A stretch of DNA of 64,000 bases from contig NC_081411.1 in the NCBI RefSeq assembly GCF_030272615.1, forward strand, positions 44,281,517 to 44,345,516, in the 5' to 3' direction. The notes beneath the pieces were generated by a model. The model did not search any database. It was not told the DNA's origin and saw only the letters and a program-made list of their open reading frames with translations. The position numbers were made by a program, and so were the translations under genes. This DNA comes from Cryptomeria japonica. Its lineage: Eukaryota > Streptophyta > Pinopsida > Cupressales > Cupressaceae. Numbering within the stretch: position 1 is the first letter of the stretch; each line of letters begins with the position of its first letter. Shown here one piece after another: positions 1 to 9,850 of the stretch.

Positions 1-925
1 GGCATACTAGGCATAAAACATCTAGATCCAAGTTCTGGAGAATCAATTGCCCTTATAATTTCAAAGGAAGCTTCGTTTGGATCTATAAGTCTTGAGGAGC
101 ACTTCTCCTTAGACATAGCAATTGAACCCCCAACATCCCTCACCTTCTCTGGCTTGCTCAGCATCTCAACACAACCATGAGAACTACTGCCAAGTGTACT
201 ATCCAAATTTATGCTGGGGGAGTTCAAGAGATTCTGGGTGGGGCTAGGGCCTTAAGATTACTCTTAGAATGATCAGCATAGAGGTTACCCCATGGAAGCT
301 TCACTGGCTAGGCAATATTATATCATGTGCATTCATATTGGGGGGTTTAATATCCCAAAAATTAGAGTTTAATATCAGTGAAATAGGGGGGATTTTAATT
401 TCAAGTATGAAAAAATACATTATTTGGTAAAAATAGGGTGGCTTTTAATTTAGGTTGTGTATTGGGAGGGGGTGAAGAAAAAGGAGTTTAGGGAATTTTT
501 TTTTGAAAATAGGGGGATTCTTTAGTATGACATGAACACACATGCTATAACCTAGGTTCACTAGGTGAAGCCTTCATGGGTTAACCTCTAGAACTTTTTG
601 AACTTTGTCACTGACATCCACCATGTTCTTTAATTTTTCAAGAATAATTTGTTGAGCATTAAGGTCCTATGGGGAGGGGGACTCACCTTGTCTCTAGTGA
701 TAGAGGGAGCCTTATCCATAGGATAACCCCTAGTCTGGTGATTAGTAGACTCCTTAGAGAGTCTCCTTATAGTCTCACTATATTCATTTAATCTATCAAG
801 CATGGATTTTCCATCCCTAAGATCCAAAGGATCGGAGGAGTTACTATGCTGAACATTAACCAGATAATTATTCTCCCTTGAATCTTCATTAGTGTTAATG
901 GAAGTATCAACCTTCTTATTCGAAG
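1..925 (-). pseudogene. LINE ORF1 remnant, C-terminal part (split from 8969-9850)
   Basis: Read on the minus strand, this stretch gives short open pieces with a coding feel: an acidic, Asn/Ser-rich segment around 788-925 and a Ser/Thr/Pro-rich one around 630-827. Frame changes and stops separate them. No catalytic motif is visible. The reason to call it LINE ORF1 is its position. If the element at 931-8963 and one copy of its 5-bp duplication are removed, it abuts the minus-strand DUF4283 remnant at 8969-9850, in the same orientation and at the place where the low-complexity ORF1 tail would be. The joined frames are offset by one base, so the copy was already decayed or has decayed since. ORF2 would lie left of position 1. 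Confidence 0.42.
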
Positions 926-1523
926 CTCTGTGTAATGTCCCCTTTTTAGTTCGTTCCCATTCTGGAGTGTTTGGCCTATCATTCTAACCCTCATAGGCTA
1001 ATAATTATGGATAGAGGGTCTTTTGAGATAGGGGCTTAGTTAATGAGGGTTCTTGTCTTCTCCAAAATTCAGTATGTTCTAGTTTGATCTTCATTTGATG
1101 CATATTGGACTTCATTTGGGCTCCATATGCATTACTTACTATTTATAGTAAGTCAGAGTTACACAAAGAGGGACCCTTTCTATTTTTAGTAAGGAAATTG
1201 CACGTAGAGAGGATAAAATGGTCAACTTCCAGGTGTAGACAAAATTGAGAAAAAATGTTTATTTGGGGAGTTATGATTATTTAATTATTAATAAAGTGAA
1301 CACTTTATTAATAATTAATTATAATAAGGCATTTAATGTTATATTAAAAAGTTATTAATATTTCATAAAAAGGGTCTTTGCATCATTAAAAAGGGGCCAA
1401 CTGATTATTTAAGTGATGTGCCTAGGCCAATGGAGTGAAATTAAGTTATAATGGCAACATTAAAAGAGTTTAATGAGTTAAAAAAGCGCTTTTTTGGAGA
1501 AATTTGACCCCCTCTTGGAAAGA

Positions 1524-1530
1524 TATAAAT
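1524..1530 (+). promoter_or_regulatory. TATA-like box of the outer solo LTR
   Basis: TATAAAT lies 593 bp into the outer LTR. The spacing is consistent with an LTR promoter; no transcription start can be seen. Confidence 0.3.
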
Positions 1531-1590
1531 ATACATTGAAGAAGCCAATAAACTCATTATTGAGCATTTGTTATTTCTTCATTCATGAAC

Positions 1591-1909
1591 TGTTAGAGTA
1601 AAGTAATTAATTAACTTTACTCTCCTCTTAAGATTTCTCTTTATGCATATATTAGTCATTTAATAATTAATATTTAATTATTAAATGCTCTCACCTTAGG
1701 GTTAGGTTTTCCTTTCGGTGTTGATCTCCTTTATAAGGATTGATCTCTTGTATTATTGTTATTCTCTTGATTCATTTTTCTCTGATAATAAATCTTTTCA
1801 CTTTGTCAGAGCCAAAACCCTTGTATTCGTTCTCTCTCTTTCTTTGTGACAGGTTTCTTGCATGCAAGTTTCTTTGGGTTCTGTGGATTTGTATTTCTCA
1901 AATCCCACA
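1591..1909 (+). repeat. 5' LTR of the Copia element
   Basis: 319 bp with TG...CA ends. A TATA-like TATAAG at 1732-1737 lies inside CCTTTATAAGGATT, a block also present in the LTRs at 51547-51864 and 54244-54561. The sequence GTTTCTTGCATGCAAGTTT near the 3' end is shared in modified form with that family too. Confidence 0.95.
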
Positions 1910-1922
1910 TGGTATCAGAGCC
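1910..1922 (+). promoter_or_regulatory. Primer-binding site, initiator Met tRNA
   Basis: TGGTATCAGAGCC directly follows the 5' LTR. It is the standard plant Copia primer-binding site, complementary to the 3' end of initiator methionine tRNA, where minus-strand DNA synthesis would begin. Confidence 0.92.
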
Positions 1923-2159
1923 ATATCTGCTGCAGCTTGTTCAGACTTTTGAAAGATCTTGAGATCTAAGTTTTGGTTGCATGAGATCTGTTTTTGTCTT
2001 CTGTTTTTTATTTTGGAATAGGGGGTATTTTTTTTCGGTGCACTTTGAGCCCAAACGAACCACACTGTTGAGCTCATAGCGCCCAAAAACCCCTATTTTC
2101 ATATAAAATTCATTTGATTTGGACACCGTTGCTCCAGAAGGCAAAAAAAAATTTGCCCC

Positions 2160-2480
2160 AAGGCCATACGGCCCTAGGGCACGTAGTTCGAGGCACACCC
2201 AACAAAAAAATCAAAAAAATAAAATAAAAAATTGCAATTTTTTTATTTTCACGGGCGCAGCCAGTTTAAAGGCACGCGCTGCCGGTGCGCCACCCGGCGG
2301 CCACTGCCCGGCCACCGCCGCCGACGGTAACCACTGGCCGCGGCCAAGCAGCCACCGCCACGCCGCCGGCGAAGCCCGCAGCCCGCGCGCCGCCCGCCCT
2401 CCGCTGGAACTAGCGGCACCGCCCTTGAGCCGCCCCCGCGCCACCAGCTCCTGGTCGCCCAAAGGACCAGGGGCCTATTT
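2160..2480 (+). other. GC-rich island in the untranslated leader of the Copia element
   Basis: An abrupt run of very GC-rich sequence (mainly 2260-2460) sits in otherwise AT-rich DNA, between the primer site and gag. It is preceded by CCATACGGCCCTAGGGCACG and followed by CCAGGGGCCTATTTTTTAAA. The element at 51547-54561 has the same arrangement in the same leader position on the minus strand (about 53650-53965), with a diverged GC-rich core between conserved borders. Open frames run through it on both strands because stops are rare in GC-rich DNA. The core differs between the two elements and no known domain is visible, so I read it as leader, not gene. Confidence 0.7.
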
Positions 2481-2542
2481 TTTAAAGCCCTTGAGGGCTC
2501 TAAGGGTCCATTTGGGTCTTTTTGGAGCTGTTTTACACAATC

Positions 2543-2770
2543 GGGCATAAATTGGGCGTCCGATCTCCGTTTTTTGAAAACGAATAGGCGTTGGAAAGCT
2601 GACTCCAAGCCCGTTCTAATGGTATAGGAATTTTTTCATATTTCTCTAGTTTGATTGCATTTTTTTGCAGTCAAAGTCCGATGAACCTTTTTGCACTCCG
2701 AGGGGCATAACTTGCTCGTTTTTGCTCCGTTTTTCGAAAGCGAATAGGCGTCGGAAAGGTGGTTCTGTGA
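2543..2770 (+). repeat. Duplicated leader motif (two diverged copies)
   Basis: Two related segments, 2543-2606 and 2703-2770, each run GGGCATAA, then CTCCGTTTTT, then GAATAGGCGT, then GGAAAG. The minus-strand leader of the second Copia element has two matching segments (about 53518-53592 and 53341-53410). The pair therefore predates the split of the two elements. Confidence 0.6.
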
Positions 2771-3061
2771 TCTTTCCAGTTCTATAGTCTATTTCATCAT
2801 TAAATTTTGTAGGTGCTCATAATTTTGTCTCAACCAGTTACTGCTTTCTATCATTTTCAGGCTTTCAGTTTGTACTGGGGATTATTTTTTTTTGCATTGT
2901 GGGGGGGTGTTTTTCTTGTTTTCTGTTATTTACATCAGAAAACCAGAATATAAAAACACCAATACAAAACAATCAAACCCCTTCTGCATCTTCTGTCTAG
3001 TTCTGAAAGACCACTTAATAATAATTAAAAAATTCAGAGTAGTTGAGGCACAGTTCACAGG

Positions 3062-6000
3062 ATGGCCGACAAACCTATTGACTCTCTCACACCGCATAAT
3101 TACCACACTTGGAAGGGTCGCATGATGACTCTTCTCCAGTCTCGCGGGTTATGGTCTTGTTTGGATGAGATTCAACCTCAGTTGACACGTCCCTTTGAGG
3201 TTATGCAGCACAGGAACAATATGGATCAGGCTATGGGATTGATGACTTTACACATTTCTGACAGTCTCCAGTTTTATCTTGAGGGTTGTCTCACTCCTCG
3301 AGCCATTTGGACCAAGTTTGAAGGACTTTTTGGTACTGTCAACGAGTTCAGAGCTTTGCAGCTTGAGGCAGAGTTAACTTCCTTGGTACCTGATTTGTTT
3401 CCCTCTATTGAGGACTTTCTGATGAAGTTCAAACAGCAAAGATCTATCTTGCAGGGTTATGGTAAGACTAAGACTGATACAAAGTGCATTTTCCTGATCC
3501 TCTCCAAGCTTCGGGGTCCATTTCAGATCTTCTCTTCGACCTTCTATTCCACCATCGATGCCTTGGGTGCTCGACATGTCATGCCTTCTTTTGAGGTCTT
3601 TTGTGATCGTCTTACTCGTGAGCAAGCTAAGCTTAAGCAGTTGGATTCACTTTCAGGTTCACAGAACCAAGCATTGGTAGCCCAGTCCTCCAAAGGAAAA
3701 CAAAAACAGAAACCGAAGCCTAAGAAAGATTCAAAGGCTAGTGAGAATCCCTCCAAGCCACCACCTAAGTCTGATTCAAAACCACAGTTCAATTCTAAAA
3801 AGGGCAAATCTTCAAAGTCTGGTGAGTCTTCCTCCAAGACTAAGAAGAACTCTAGTGATCCTTGCAGTTTTTGTGGCAAGGAAGGACATCCCGTTTCCAG
3901 GTGTTGGAAACATTTAGAGGCTTTGGAGGAAGCCATGCAGCAGCATAATATCAGTGCACCTCAGCCTCCTTCACAGCCCATAGGGAAAGGACATGCTCTT
4001 TCTGCACGAGCATTTTCCTCTGCATCCACTTGGATTCTAGATTCTGGTGCCTCTCACCATATGACACACACAGAGGATTTGGTCACCGCTCTTGCTCCTA
4101 CAGGCACTAGACATAGTGCAGTTGGTGACTCAGCACAACTTTCCGTTCAGGGTTCCGGTACTGTTTCATTGGATGGTGGTTGTCTTCAGGATGTGCTTTT
4201 GGTTCCTGACATTTTGACAAACCTTCTATCCGTTTATCAAATTTGCCACTCTGGCTCTGGTAAGACAGTTGAGTTCTCACCTCATGATGTGGTTATTCGA
4301 GATCTTCATGATCCTAACTTGGTTGTGGCTACAGGGAGTGTGGATTCTGCATCTCACTTATATAGTTTTGATGGCTTTGAGAGTTCAGACACTGTTGGTT
4401 CCTCTCTTATAGCACATGCAAATTCAGTGAGCAAGCTTTGGCATGAGCGTTTTGGCCATGTCAATTATAGATATCTACAGTAGATGAGTACATAGGCAAT
4501 TGTGATTGGGCTTCCACAGATTTCTTGTACGGATGGTGTATGTCGTGGTTGTGTCCTCGACAAACATCATCGAGATCCTTTTCCTAAGGGTCGAGCCTCT
4601 CGTGCTAGGGCAGCCCTAGAGTTGGTACACAGTGATTTTATGTCCTTTCTGACTCTTTCTTTTTCAGGGGCCCATTATGTGCTCACTTTTATTGATGACT
4701 TCTCCAGATGTACATGGGTGTACTTTCTTAAGTACAAGTCTGATGTCTTTGACTCTTTCAGGATTTTTAAGACATTTGTGGAGAAGCAATCTGGACTTTC
4801 TATCAGGAGGATACACACAGATAATGGGGGGGAGTATGTTAATCAGGCATTCAGAGATTTTTGCACTGAGCATGGTTTACAGCATCAATTTACCGTTTCT
4901 TACACCCCTCAACAGAATGGTGTTGCTGAGAGAAAGAACAGAACCTTACGGGAGATGGCAAATTGTATGATACAATCATGAGCTATGAGTTCTTCATTTT
5001 GGGCTGAGGCAGTCAATTGTGCCAATTATATTCAGAATCGGATGCCTCATAAGGCATTGCGACATATGACTCCTGAGGAGGCTTGGACCCATGTCATGCC
5101 TGATGTTTCTACATTCCGAGTTTTTGGTAGTGAGGCTTGGGCATTTATTCCTGATGCTCAGCGGAACGCCATGGAGAGGAAGAGCCGACCACTCATATTT
5201 GTTGGCTACTGTGAGGATGTTAAGGCATACAGGTTGTTTGATCCTGATTCCAGAGAGGTCCTGTTTCGACGGGATGTCCAGTTTGATGAGTGCTATCCTC
5301 AAATGGATTCTCCATCCCCAGCTTCTCCCTCATTGCCTACTCCTTCCTCTTCATCTCTTGAGGATTACTTATCTCTTGAGGATGATGTAGATGATGATCC
5401 ACCATCTCCACCACCACTAGTTGCTCCGTCTTTGCTGAGTCTTTGCCGAGGTGGGCCCATGATACTGTTGAGGCAGCTGGTTCTTTGGCAAGAGATCCTT
5501 CAAATACTTGTCGCACTCGTGCTTAGACATTTGGTTCTAGTCTTTTGAGTCATGCCATTTCAGATGATCCTCAAAAGTTTTCAGAGGCGACAGGACACCT
5601 TGAGTGGGATAGGGCCATGGATGAGGAGTATTCTTCTTTGATGAAGAATCATACTTGGGATCTTTGTCCTCTTCCTAAGGGAAGAAAGTTGGTTCGGTGC
5701 AAGTGGGTGTATCGTACCAAGTATGCTGTAGATGGTTCTATTGATAAGTATAAGGCCCGTCTTGTTGCGAAGGGGTTTTCTTAGGTAGAGGGTATTGACT
5801 ACTCTGAGACCTTTGCTCCTATCGCCAAGATGAATTCTATCCGCCTGGTACTTTCACTTGCAGCTTCACAGGGATGGATAGTGTTTCAGATAGATGTGAA
5901 GAGTGCCTTCTTGCATGGAGACCTACATGAGGAGATCTATATGGAGCAGCCTCAGGGTTTTGTGCAGGACACTTCTTTGGTTTGTAGATTTCGACGTTCA

Positions 6001-7088
6001 TTGTATGGTCTCAAACAAGCCCCTCGGGCTTGGTATGAGAAGATGGACTCTTTTTTGCTTTCCTCTCACTTCACACAATATCATTCTGATCACACAGTGT
6101 ATATTCAGCATCAGGAGGATGATCTTTTGATTCTTGTGCTATATGTAGATGATCTCATCATTACAGGTAGCTCATCCTCCATGATTCAGAGTGTTTAGAG
6201 AGCGTTGATGGAGCAGTTTGAGATGACAGATCTTGGTCTCTTGCACTTCTTTCTGGGTCTATAGGTTATTCAGTCTTCGGATGGGATTTCCATATTTCAG
6301 GAGAAGTATGCTCTTGATATGCTTCACCAATTTGGCATGCTTGATTGCAAGTCTGCCCCCACTCCATTTCAGTCAGGTGTTGTTTTGTCTTCCACTTGCT
6401 CTACTCCTTCAGTAGACCCCACTTTATATAGGCAGTTGGTTGGCAGTTTGTTGTACCTGACACATTCTCGTCCTGATCTTTCCTTTGCGGTTGGCCTTGT
6501 CTCTCGGTTCTCCCATGATCCTCATGAGAGCCATTGGCAAGCAGCCAAACGTATTTTGAGGTACATTCGGGGCACCACTCATTATGGCATTCACTACACT
6601 TCAGGATCCCCTCACATCATTGGCTTCACTGACTCCGATTGGGCTGGTGATGTCAATGATTGGAAGTCTACTTCTGGCTTCATTTTTTGCCTTGGTTCTG
6701 GTCCTATTACATGGTCTTGCAAGAAGCAGTCTACTATTGCATTATCATGTACCGTGCAGCAGTGTTAGACAGTCAGGAGGTTTTATGGCTTCGGCAGTTG
6801 ATGACAGAGTTTGGGTTTCCTCCAGATTGTCCCACTACTCTTTGGTGCGACAATCAGAGTGCCATTCATATTTCTCGCAACCCAGTGGAACATCAGCGGA
6901 CAAAGCATATTGAAATCCACATGCACTTCATCAGGCAGTTGATTTAGGATGGTTCTCTCATCTTGGAGTACATACCTACAGAGGAGCAGGTTGCTAACAT
7001 CTTCACTAAACCTTTGGCATCTCTGCGATATCTTCAGTTGCGCTCCATGCTTGGGGTGAAGGAAGTTGTCCTTGGGGGGTCTCAGTGA
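3062..7088 (+). pseudogene. Copia gag-pol polyprotein, broken
   Basis: Gag starts at 3062 (MADKPIDSLTP). A CX2CX4HX4C zinc knuckle lies near residues 268-281 and the protease DSG at about residue 327. Next come the pre-integrase motif KLWHERFGH, the integrase (HSDF, HTDNGGEY, QQNGVAERKN), the reverse transcriptase with YVDD at 6142-6153, and RNase H with WCDNQSA. In-frame stops occur at 4481, 4493, 4979, 5524, 5782, 6196, 6262 and 6945. Seven are TAG where the family normally has Gln, and the one at 4979 is TGA. The frame shifts once around 5400-5460 and again near 6750. The second shift removes the Thr-Glu-Ala-Glu block that carries an RNase H catalytic acid. A dead copy of an intact family pattern. 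Confidence 0.95.
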
Positions 7089-7299
7089 AGCCTTCCTTCC
7101 TTCATGTTTTCTTTTTTAGCATGATTCTTTATCTCTTTTTGGAGAGGAGTTTTTTCCCACTGGGTTTTCTCCTTTACTCCGCTTTATAGAGATTTTCTTG
7201 TATTCAGGTACCTGATCAGGCCTTGTTGCTGGGACCCTTTATTGCATTGTAGTTCCTTTGCTTTCTTCTGCATTGTTTGTAGCTGCATTGTAGCTCATC

Positions 7300-7310
7300 T
7301 TAAGGGGGGG
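7300..7310 (+). promoter_or_regulatory. Polypurine tract of the Copia element
   Basis: TTAAGGGGGGG abuts the 3' LTR and would prime plus-strand DNA synthesis. The same TTAAGGGGGGG, read on the minus strand, precedes the 3' LTR of the element at 51547-54561. Confidence 0.85.
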
Positions 7311-7629
7311 TGTTAGAGTAAAGTAATTAATTAACTTTACTCTCCTCTTAAGATTTCTCTTTATGCATACATTAGTCATTTAATAATTAATATTTAATTA
7401 TTAAATGCTCTCACCTTAGGGTTAGGTTTTCCTTTCGGTGTTGATCTCCTTTATAAGGATTGATCTCTTGTATTATTGTTATTCTCTTGATTCATTTTTC
7501 TCTGATAATAAATCTTTTCACTTTGTCAGAGCCAAAACCCTTGTATTCGTTCTCTTTCTTTCTTTGTGATAGGTTTCTTGCATGCAGGTTTCTTTGGGTT
7601 CTGTGGATTTGTATTTCTCAAATCCTACA
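7311..7629 (+). repeat. 3' LTR of the Copia element
   Basis: 319 bp, about 98.4 percent identical to 1591-1909 by eye. The five differences are all C/T or A/G. It is followed by the target duplication TGAAC. Confidence 0.95.
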
Positions 7630-7894
7630 TGAACTGTGGAAGAAGACAAGGGTTTTCTGCCATATCCGGCATTGGAGAACATAGCCTCTTCAGTGTTTAG
7701 CAATTTTGAGGCTGTGAAATACTAGTTGGGATTATTACCGGAGTGTGGGATTCATCCAGGAGTCCAATTTGTGCTAATAGGTGGAATATATCATCTAGGG
7801 TTTGAAGGAATGGAAGGTATAACTACAACAGACCTGGAGATTCATATTGGTTGCCATTATACATCAGGAAATCAAGTATTCAATTGGAAGATTA

Positions 7895-8266
7895 TGTTAC
7901 AAGTGTGATTGTCATTGCACCAAAAGATCAACCTGTTAATGTCTGATACAACCACTAGACTTATAGAATCCACAGGAGGCGGTTAAGCCATGTCACAAAC
8001 CTGAGCGTTGCGTTGTACAACACAAGGAGACCAAGGGCACACACCTTGCAACAATCCCCCCAGTGCAAGTGAGGGGTTTGAACCTGTGACCAAGCTCTGA
8101 TACCACCTGTTACAAGTGTGATTGTCATTGCACCAAAAGATCGACCTGTTAATGCCCGATACAACCACTAGGCTTATAGAATCCACAAGAGGTGATTAAG
8201 CCATGCCACAAACCCAAGCGCTGCGCTGCACAACACAAGGAGACCAAGGGCACACACCTTGCAATA
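7895..8266 (-). mobile_element. TRIM: miniature terminal-repeat retrotransposon, 372 bp
   Basis: Two 159-bp direct repeats (7895-8053 and 8108-8266) flank only 54 bp. On the minus strand the internal part starts GG then TGGTATCAGAGC (8094-8105), a Met-tRNA primer site, and ends with a CACTGGGGGGAT polypurine tract beside the other repeat. The flanks carry the 5-bp duplication GATTA (7890-7894 and 8267-8271). The repeats begin TGTTAC; one ends CAACA and the other CAATA, read on the plus strand. There is no coding capacity, so it must have moved with proteins from another element. The repeats differ at about 14 sites, all transitions. Confidence 0.9.
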
Positions 8267-8968
8267 GATTATATACAGCTACAACATGGACCTGTTTAAT
8301 TGGTAGATTATATACATTGTAGAGTGGAGACTATCATTTGCAACAAGCATTTTACATACCAAGTTCTCTAATTTTGTTGACATAAAAACTGGGAATTACA
8401 TGCTATATCTTTGTAACTATTTGGCATGAGAATAATAATAAAGACATCATTATGTTGCTGCCATATAATTGCTAGTTTGCATGCTAAGTGTTTGTTAAAA
8501 TGCCAATGGTGATATAGATGCGTGTTCATCATCAACTCATTAAAATTAGGTTGTATATCAGCATTATGCTTGAGTTGCATCTAAAGAAGGAGATACAATG
8601 TTGCATGCCACATGTTTGTCTAAATGTCTATTGGTTGTAAGTGTCCTTTGTTGTACCTTCATGTTGGGACGAATAGATGCATGCCAAGTATTTGATAATT
8701 TGTCAAGTAGTTGAAATTAATATTTTCAGTCATTAATATGCATGTGAAAAGTCATAAAAATAACTGGCATATCATTTCTATGTCATTGATAGTCAATCTT
8801 GCATTGCTAGAAGCATTCAAAAACATCAAGTGCAACATACAAGACCGAAACAATAAAAACAAAAACTCAAAACAACAAGTTTAGGCATTGACTGCAAAGT
8901 GTTTGACAATATTCCTTGTGCCTCTAATCACTAAATTTGGATCAGAGTTAGCAAGGAATCCTACACTC

Positions 8969-9850
8969 TGCCCTTGATTGAGGATTTTATCATCAGTATT
9001 ATTCACCTTATGAGGGCTCTCTTTAGAGTTTGGAGGATTAGGGTTAGTCGAGGAATCAAATTTTTTCTTTTTATTTTGAATCAAGGGGCAATTTTTCCTA
9101 ATATTTTCTTCTATCTTACAGACAAATCAAGCATTAATTCCTCCAAGGAATTCCACAGGGTAACTGAAGATTTCATCTTTGAATTCAACTTTGATTTCCT
9201 TCGAAAGGTTTTTTCTTGGACATAAGGAAATGAGTAATCTAGCATTCATGTGCGGGAGTAAGGTGGAAGTTTCATCCATTTTAATCATTTTACCAATAGG
9301 GTCTAGGGCCTTGGGGATGGTAGACCACAGGAAGGGGGGAACATTTTGAATAGTGACTCATCTAGGGCTCGACAAAGTCAAAATCTCCTTAGCATTTACA
9401 TCAATATCCCCACGAGATGGCTCTAAAACACCCGAGCTCGATATTCCAATATTGCCTTTCAATGGCTTTCAATTGACTGGAGTGGTCTTTAAAGAAAATA
9501 AGAAAAAGCCCTCTTTGTATCATATGATAGAAAGTGAAAGAAAAACCTAATTTTTTTGCTCAGACATTATGCAACTATGAATCTAAGTAATTTATAGAAG
9601 GCATTTTGTTCACATCAACGATAGCCAAAAAATGGCAACATGTTATAATCTTGAAATTTTACTATCAATAACTGAGACCGTCTGCTAATTAGGAACAACA
9701 ACAAAATCAGAGGTAGAACCGGGCTTACCTCATCCTCCATTGCTCTTGTAGCCCTCTTCCTCCAACTGAGATTTTGGTGAGAATTTGGCTTTGACCGGAA
9801 TATTAACAACTCCTTCAAGCACTTGTTTGGTGGTTTGTTACCCATAAAAA
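8969..9850 (-). pseudogene. LINE ORF1 remnant with DUF4283-type region
   Basis: On the minus strand, around 9230-9420, a broken frame reads with the pattern TIQNVPPFLW, then IGKMIKMDETSTLLPH. This matches the DUF4283 nucleic-acid-binding region that opens ORF1 of plant L1-type LINEs (a 'PP-x-x-W' motif followed by a 'D-x-x-T' motif). A downstream low-complexity stretch with Lys-rich and Asn/Pro-rich runs (about 8970-9084) fits the ORF1 tail. Stops and frame changes break it. It continues into 1-925 once the intervening solo LTR is removed. A basic, Arg-rich segment at 9615-9845 may be the ORF1 N-terminus. Confidence 0.55.

Larger units (their letters stand above)
1591..7629 (+). mobile_element. 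Full-length Ty1/Copia LTR retrotransposon (6,039 bp)
   Basis: Two 319-bp LTRs (1591-1909 and 7311-7629) beginning TGTTAG and ending CACA or TACA enclose a primer-binding site, a long leader, gag-pol in Copia order (gag, protease, integrase, RT, RNase H) and a G-rich polypurine tract. The 5-bp target duplication TGAAC is present at 1586-1590 and 7630-7634. By eye the LTRs differ at five positions, about 1.6 percent, so the insertion is fairly recent. The gag-pol frame nevertheless carries many stops and two frame changes, so this copy cannot move by itself. It sits inside an older LTR. Its LTR motifs, leader and polypurine tract are shared with the smaller element at 51547-54561. Confidence 0.95.
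931..8963 (+). mobile_element. Probable solo LTR (about 1.6 kb) split by a Copia element and a TRIM
   Basis: The stretch starts TGTAATGTCCCC and ends ATCCTACA, so it has TG...CA ends. It is flanked on both sides by CTCTG (926-930 and 8964-8968), a 5-bp target duplication of the LTR-retrotransposon kind. Removing the nested Copia element and the TRIM leaves about 1.6 kb without coding capacity. A TATA-like TATAAAT at 1524-1530 would sit near an LTR U3/R border. No primer-binding site or second LTR is visible, so a solo LTR left by recombination is the simplest reading. The length fits gypsy LTRs of large plant genomes. The right boundary rests on the duplication alone, because the two outer ends cannot be compared with an intact relative here. 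Confidence 0.5.

Noticed and set aside
2119..2550. Open frames on both strands through the GC-rich block as a separate gene
   Set aside because: They lie in the leader of an LTR element. They exist because GC-rich DNA lacks stops, and they are not conserved in the homologous leader at 53650-53965.
3544..3936. 130-codon minus-strand frame within gag
   Set aside because: Antisense shadow of the gag frame, with no independent support.
8881..9084. 68-codon minus-strand frame as a protein
   Set aside because: It spans the junction between the probable solo LTR and the LINE, including the CTCTG duplication, so it is chimeric.
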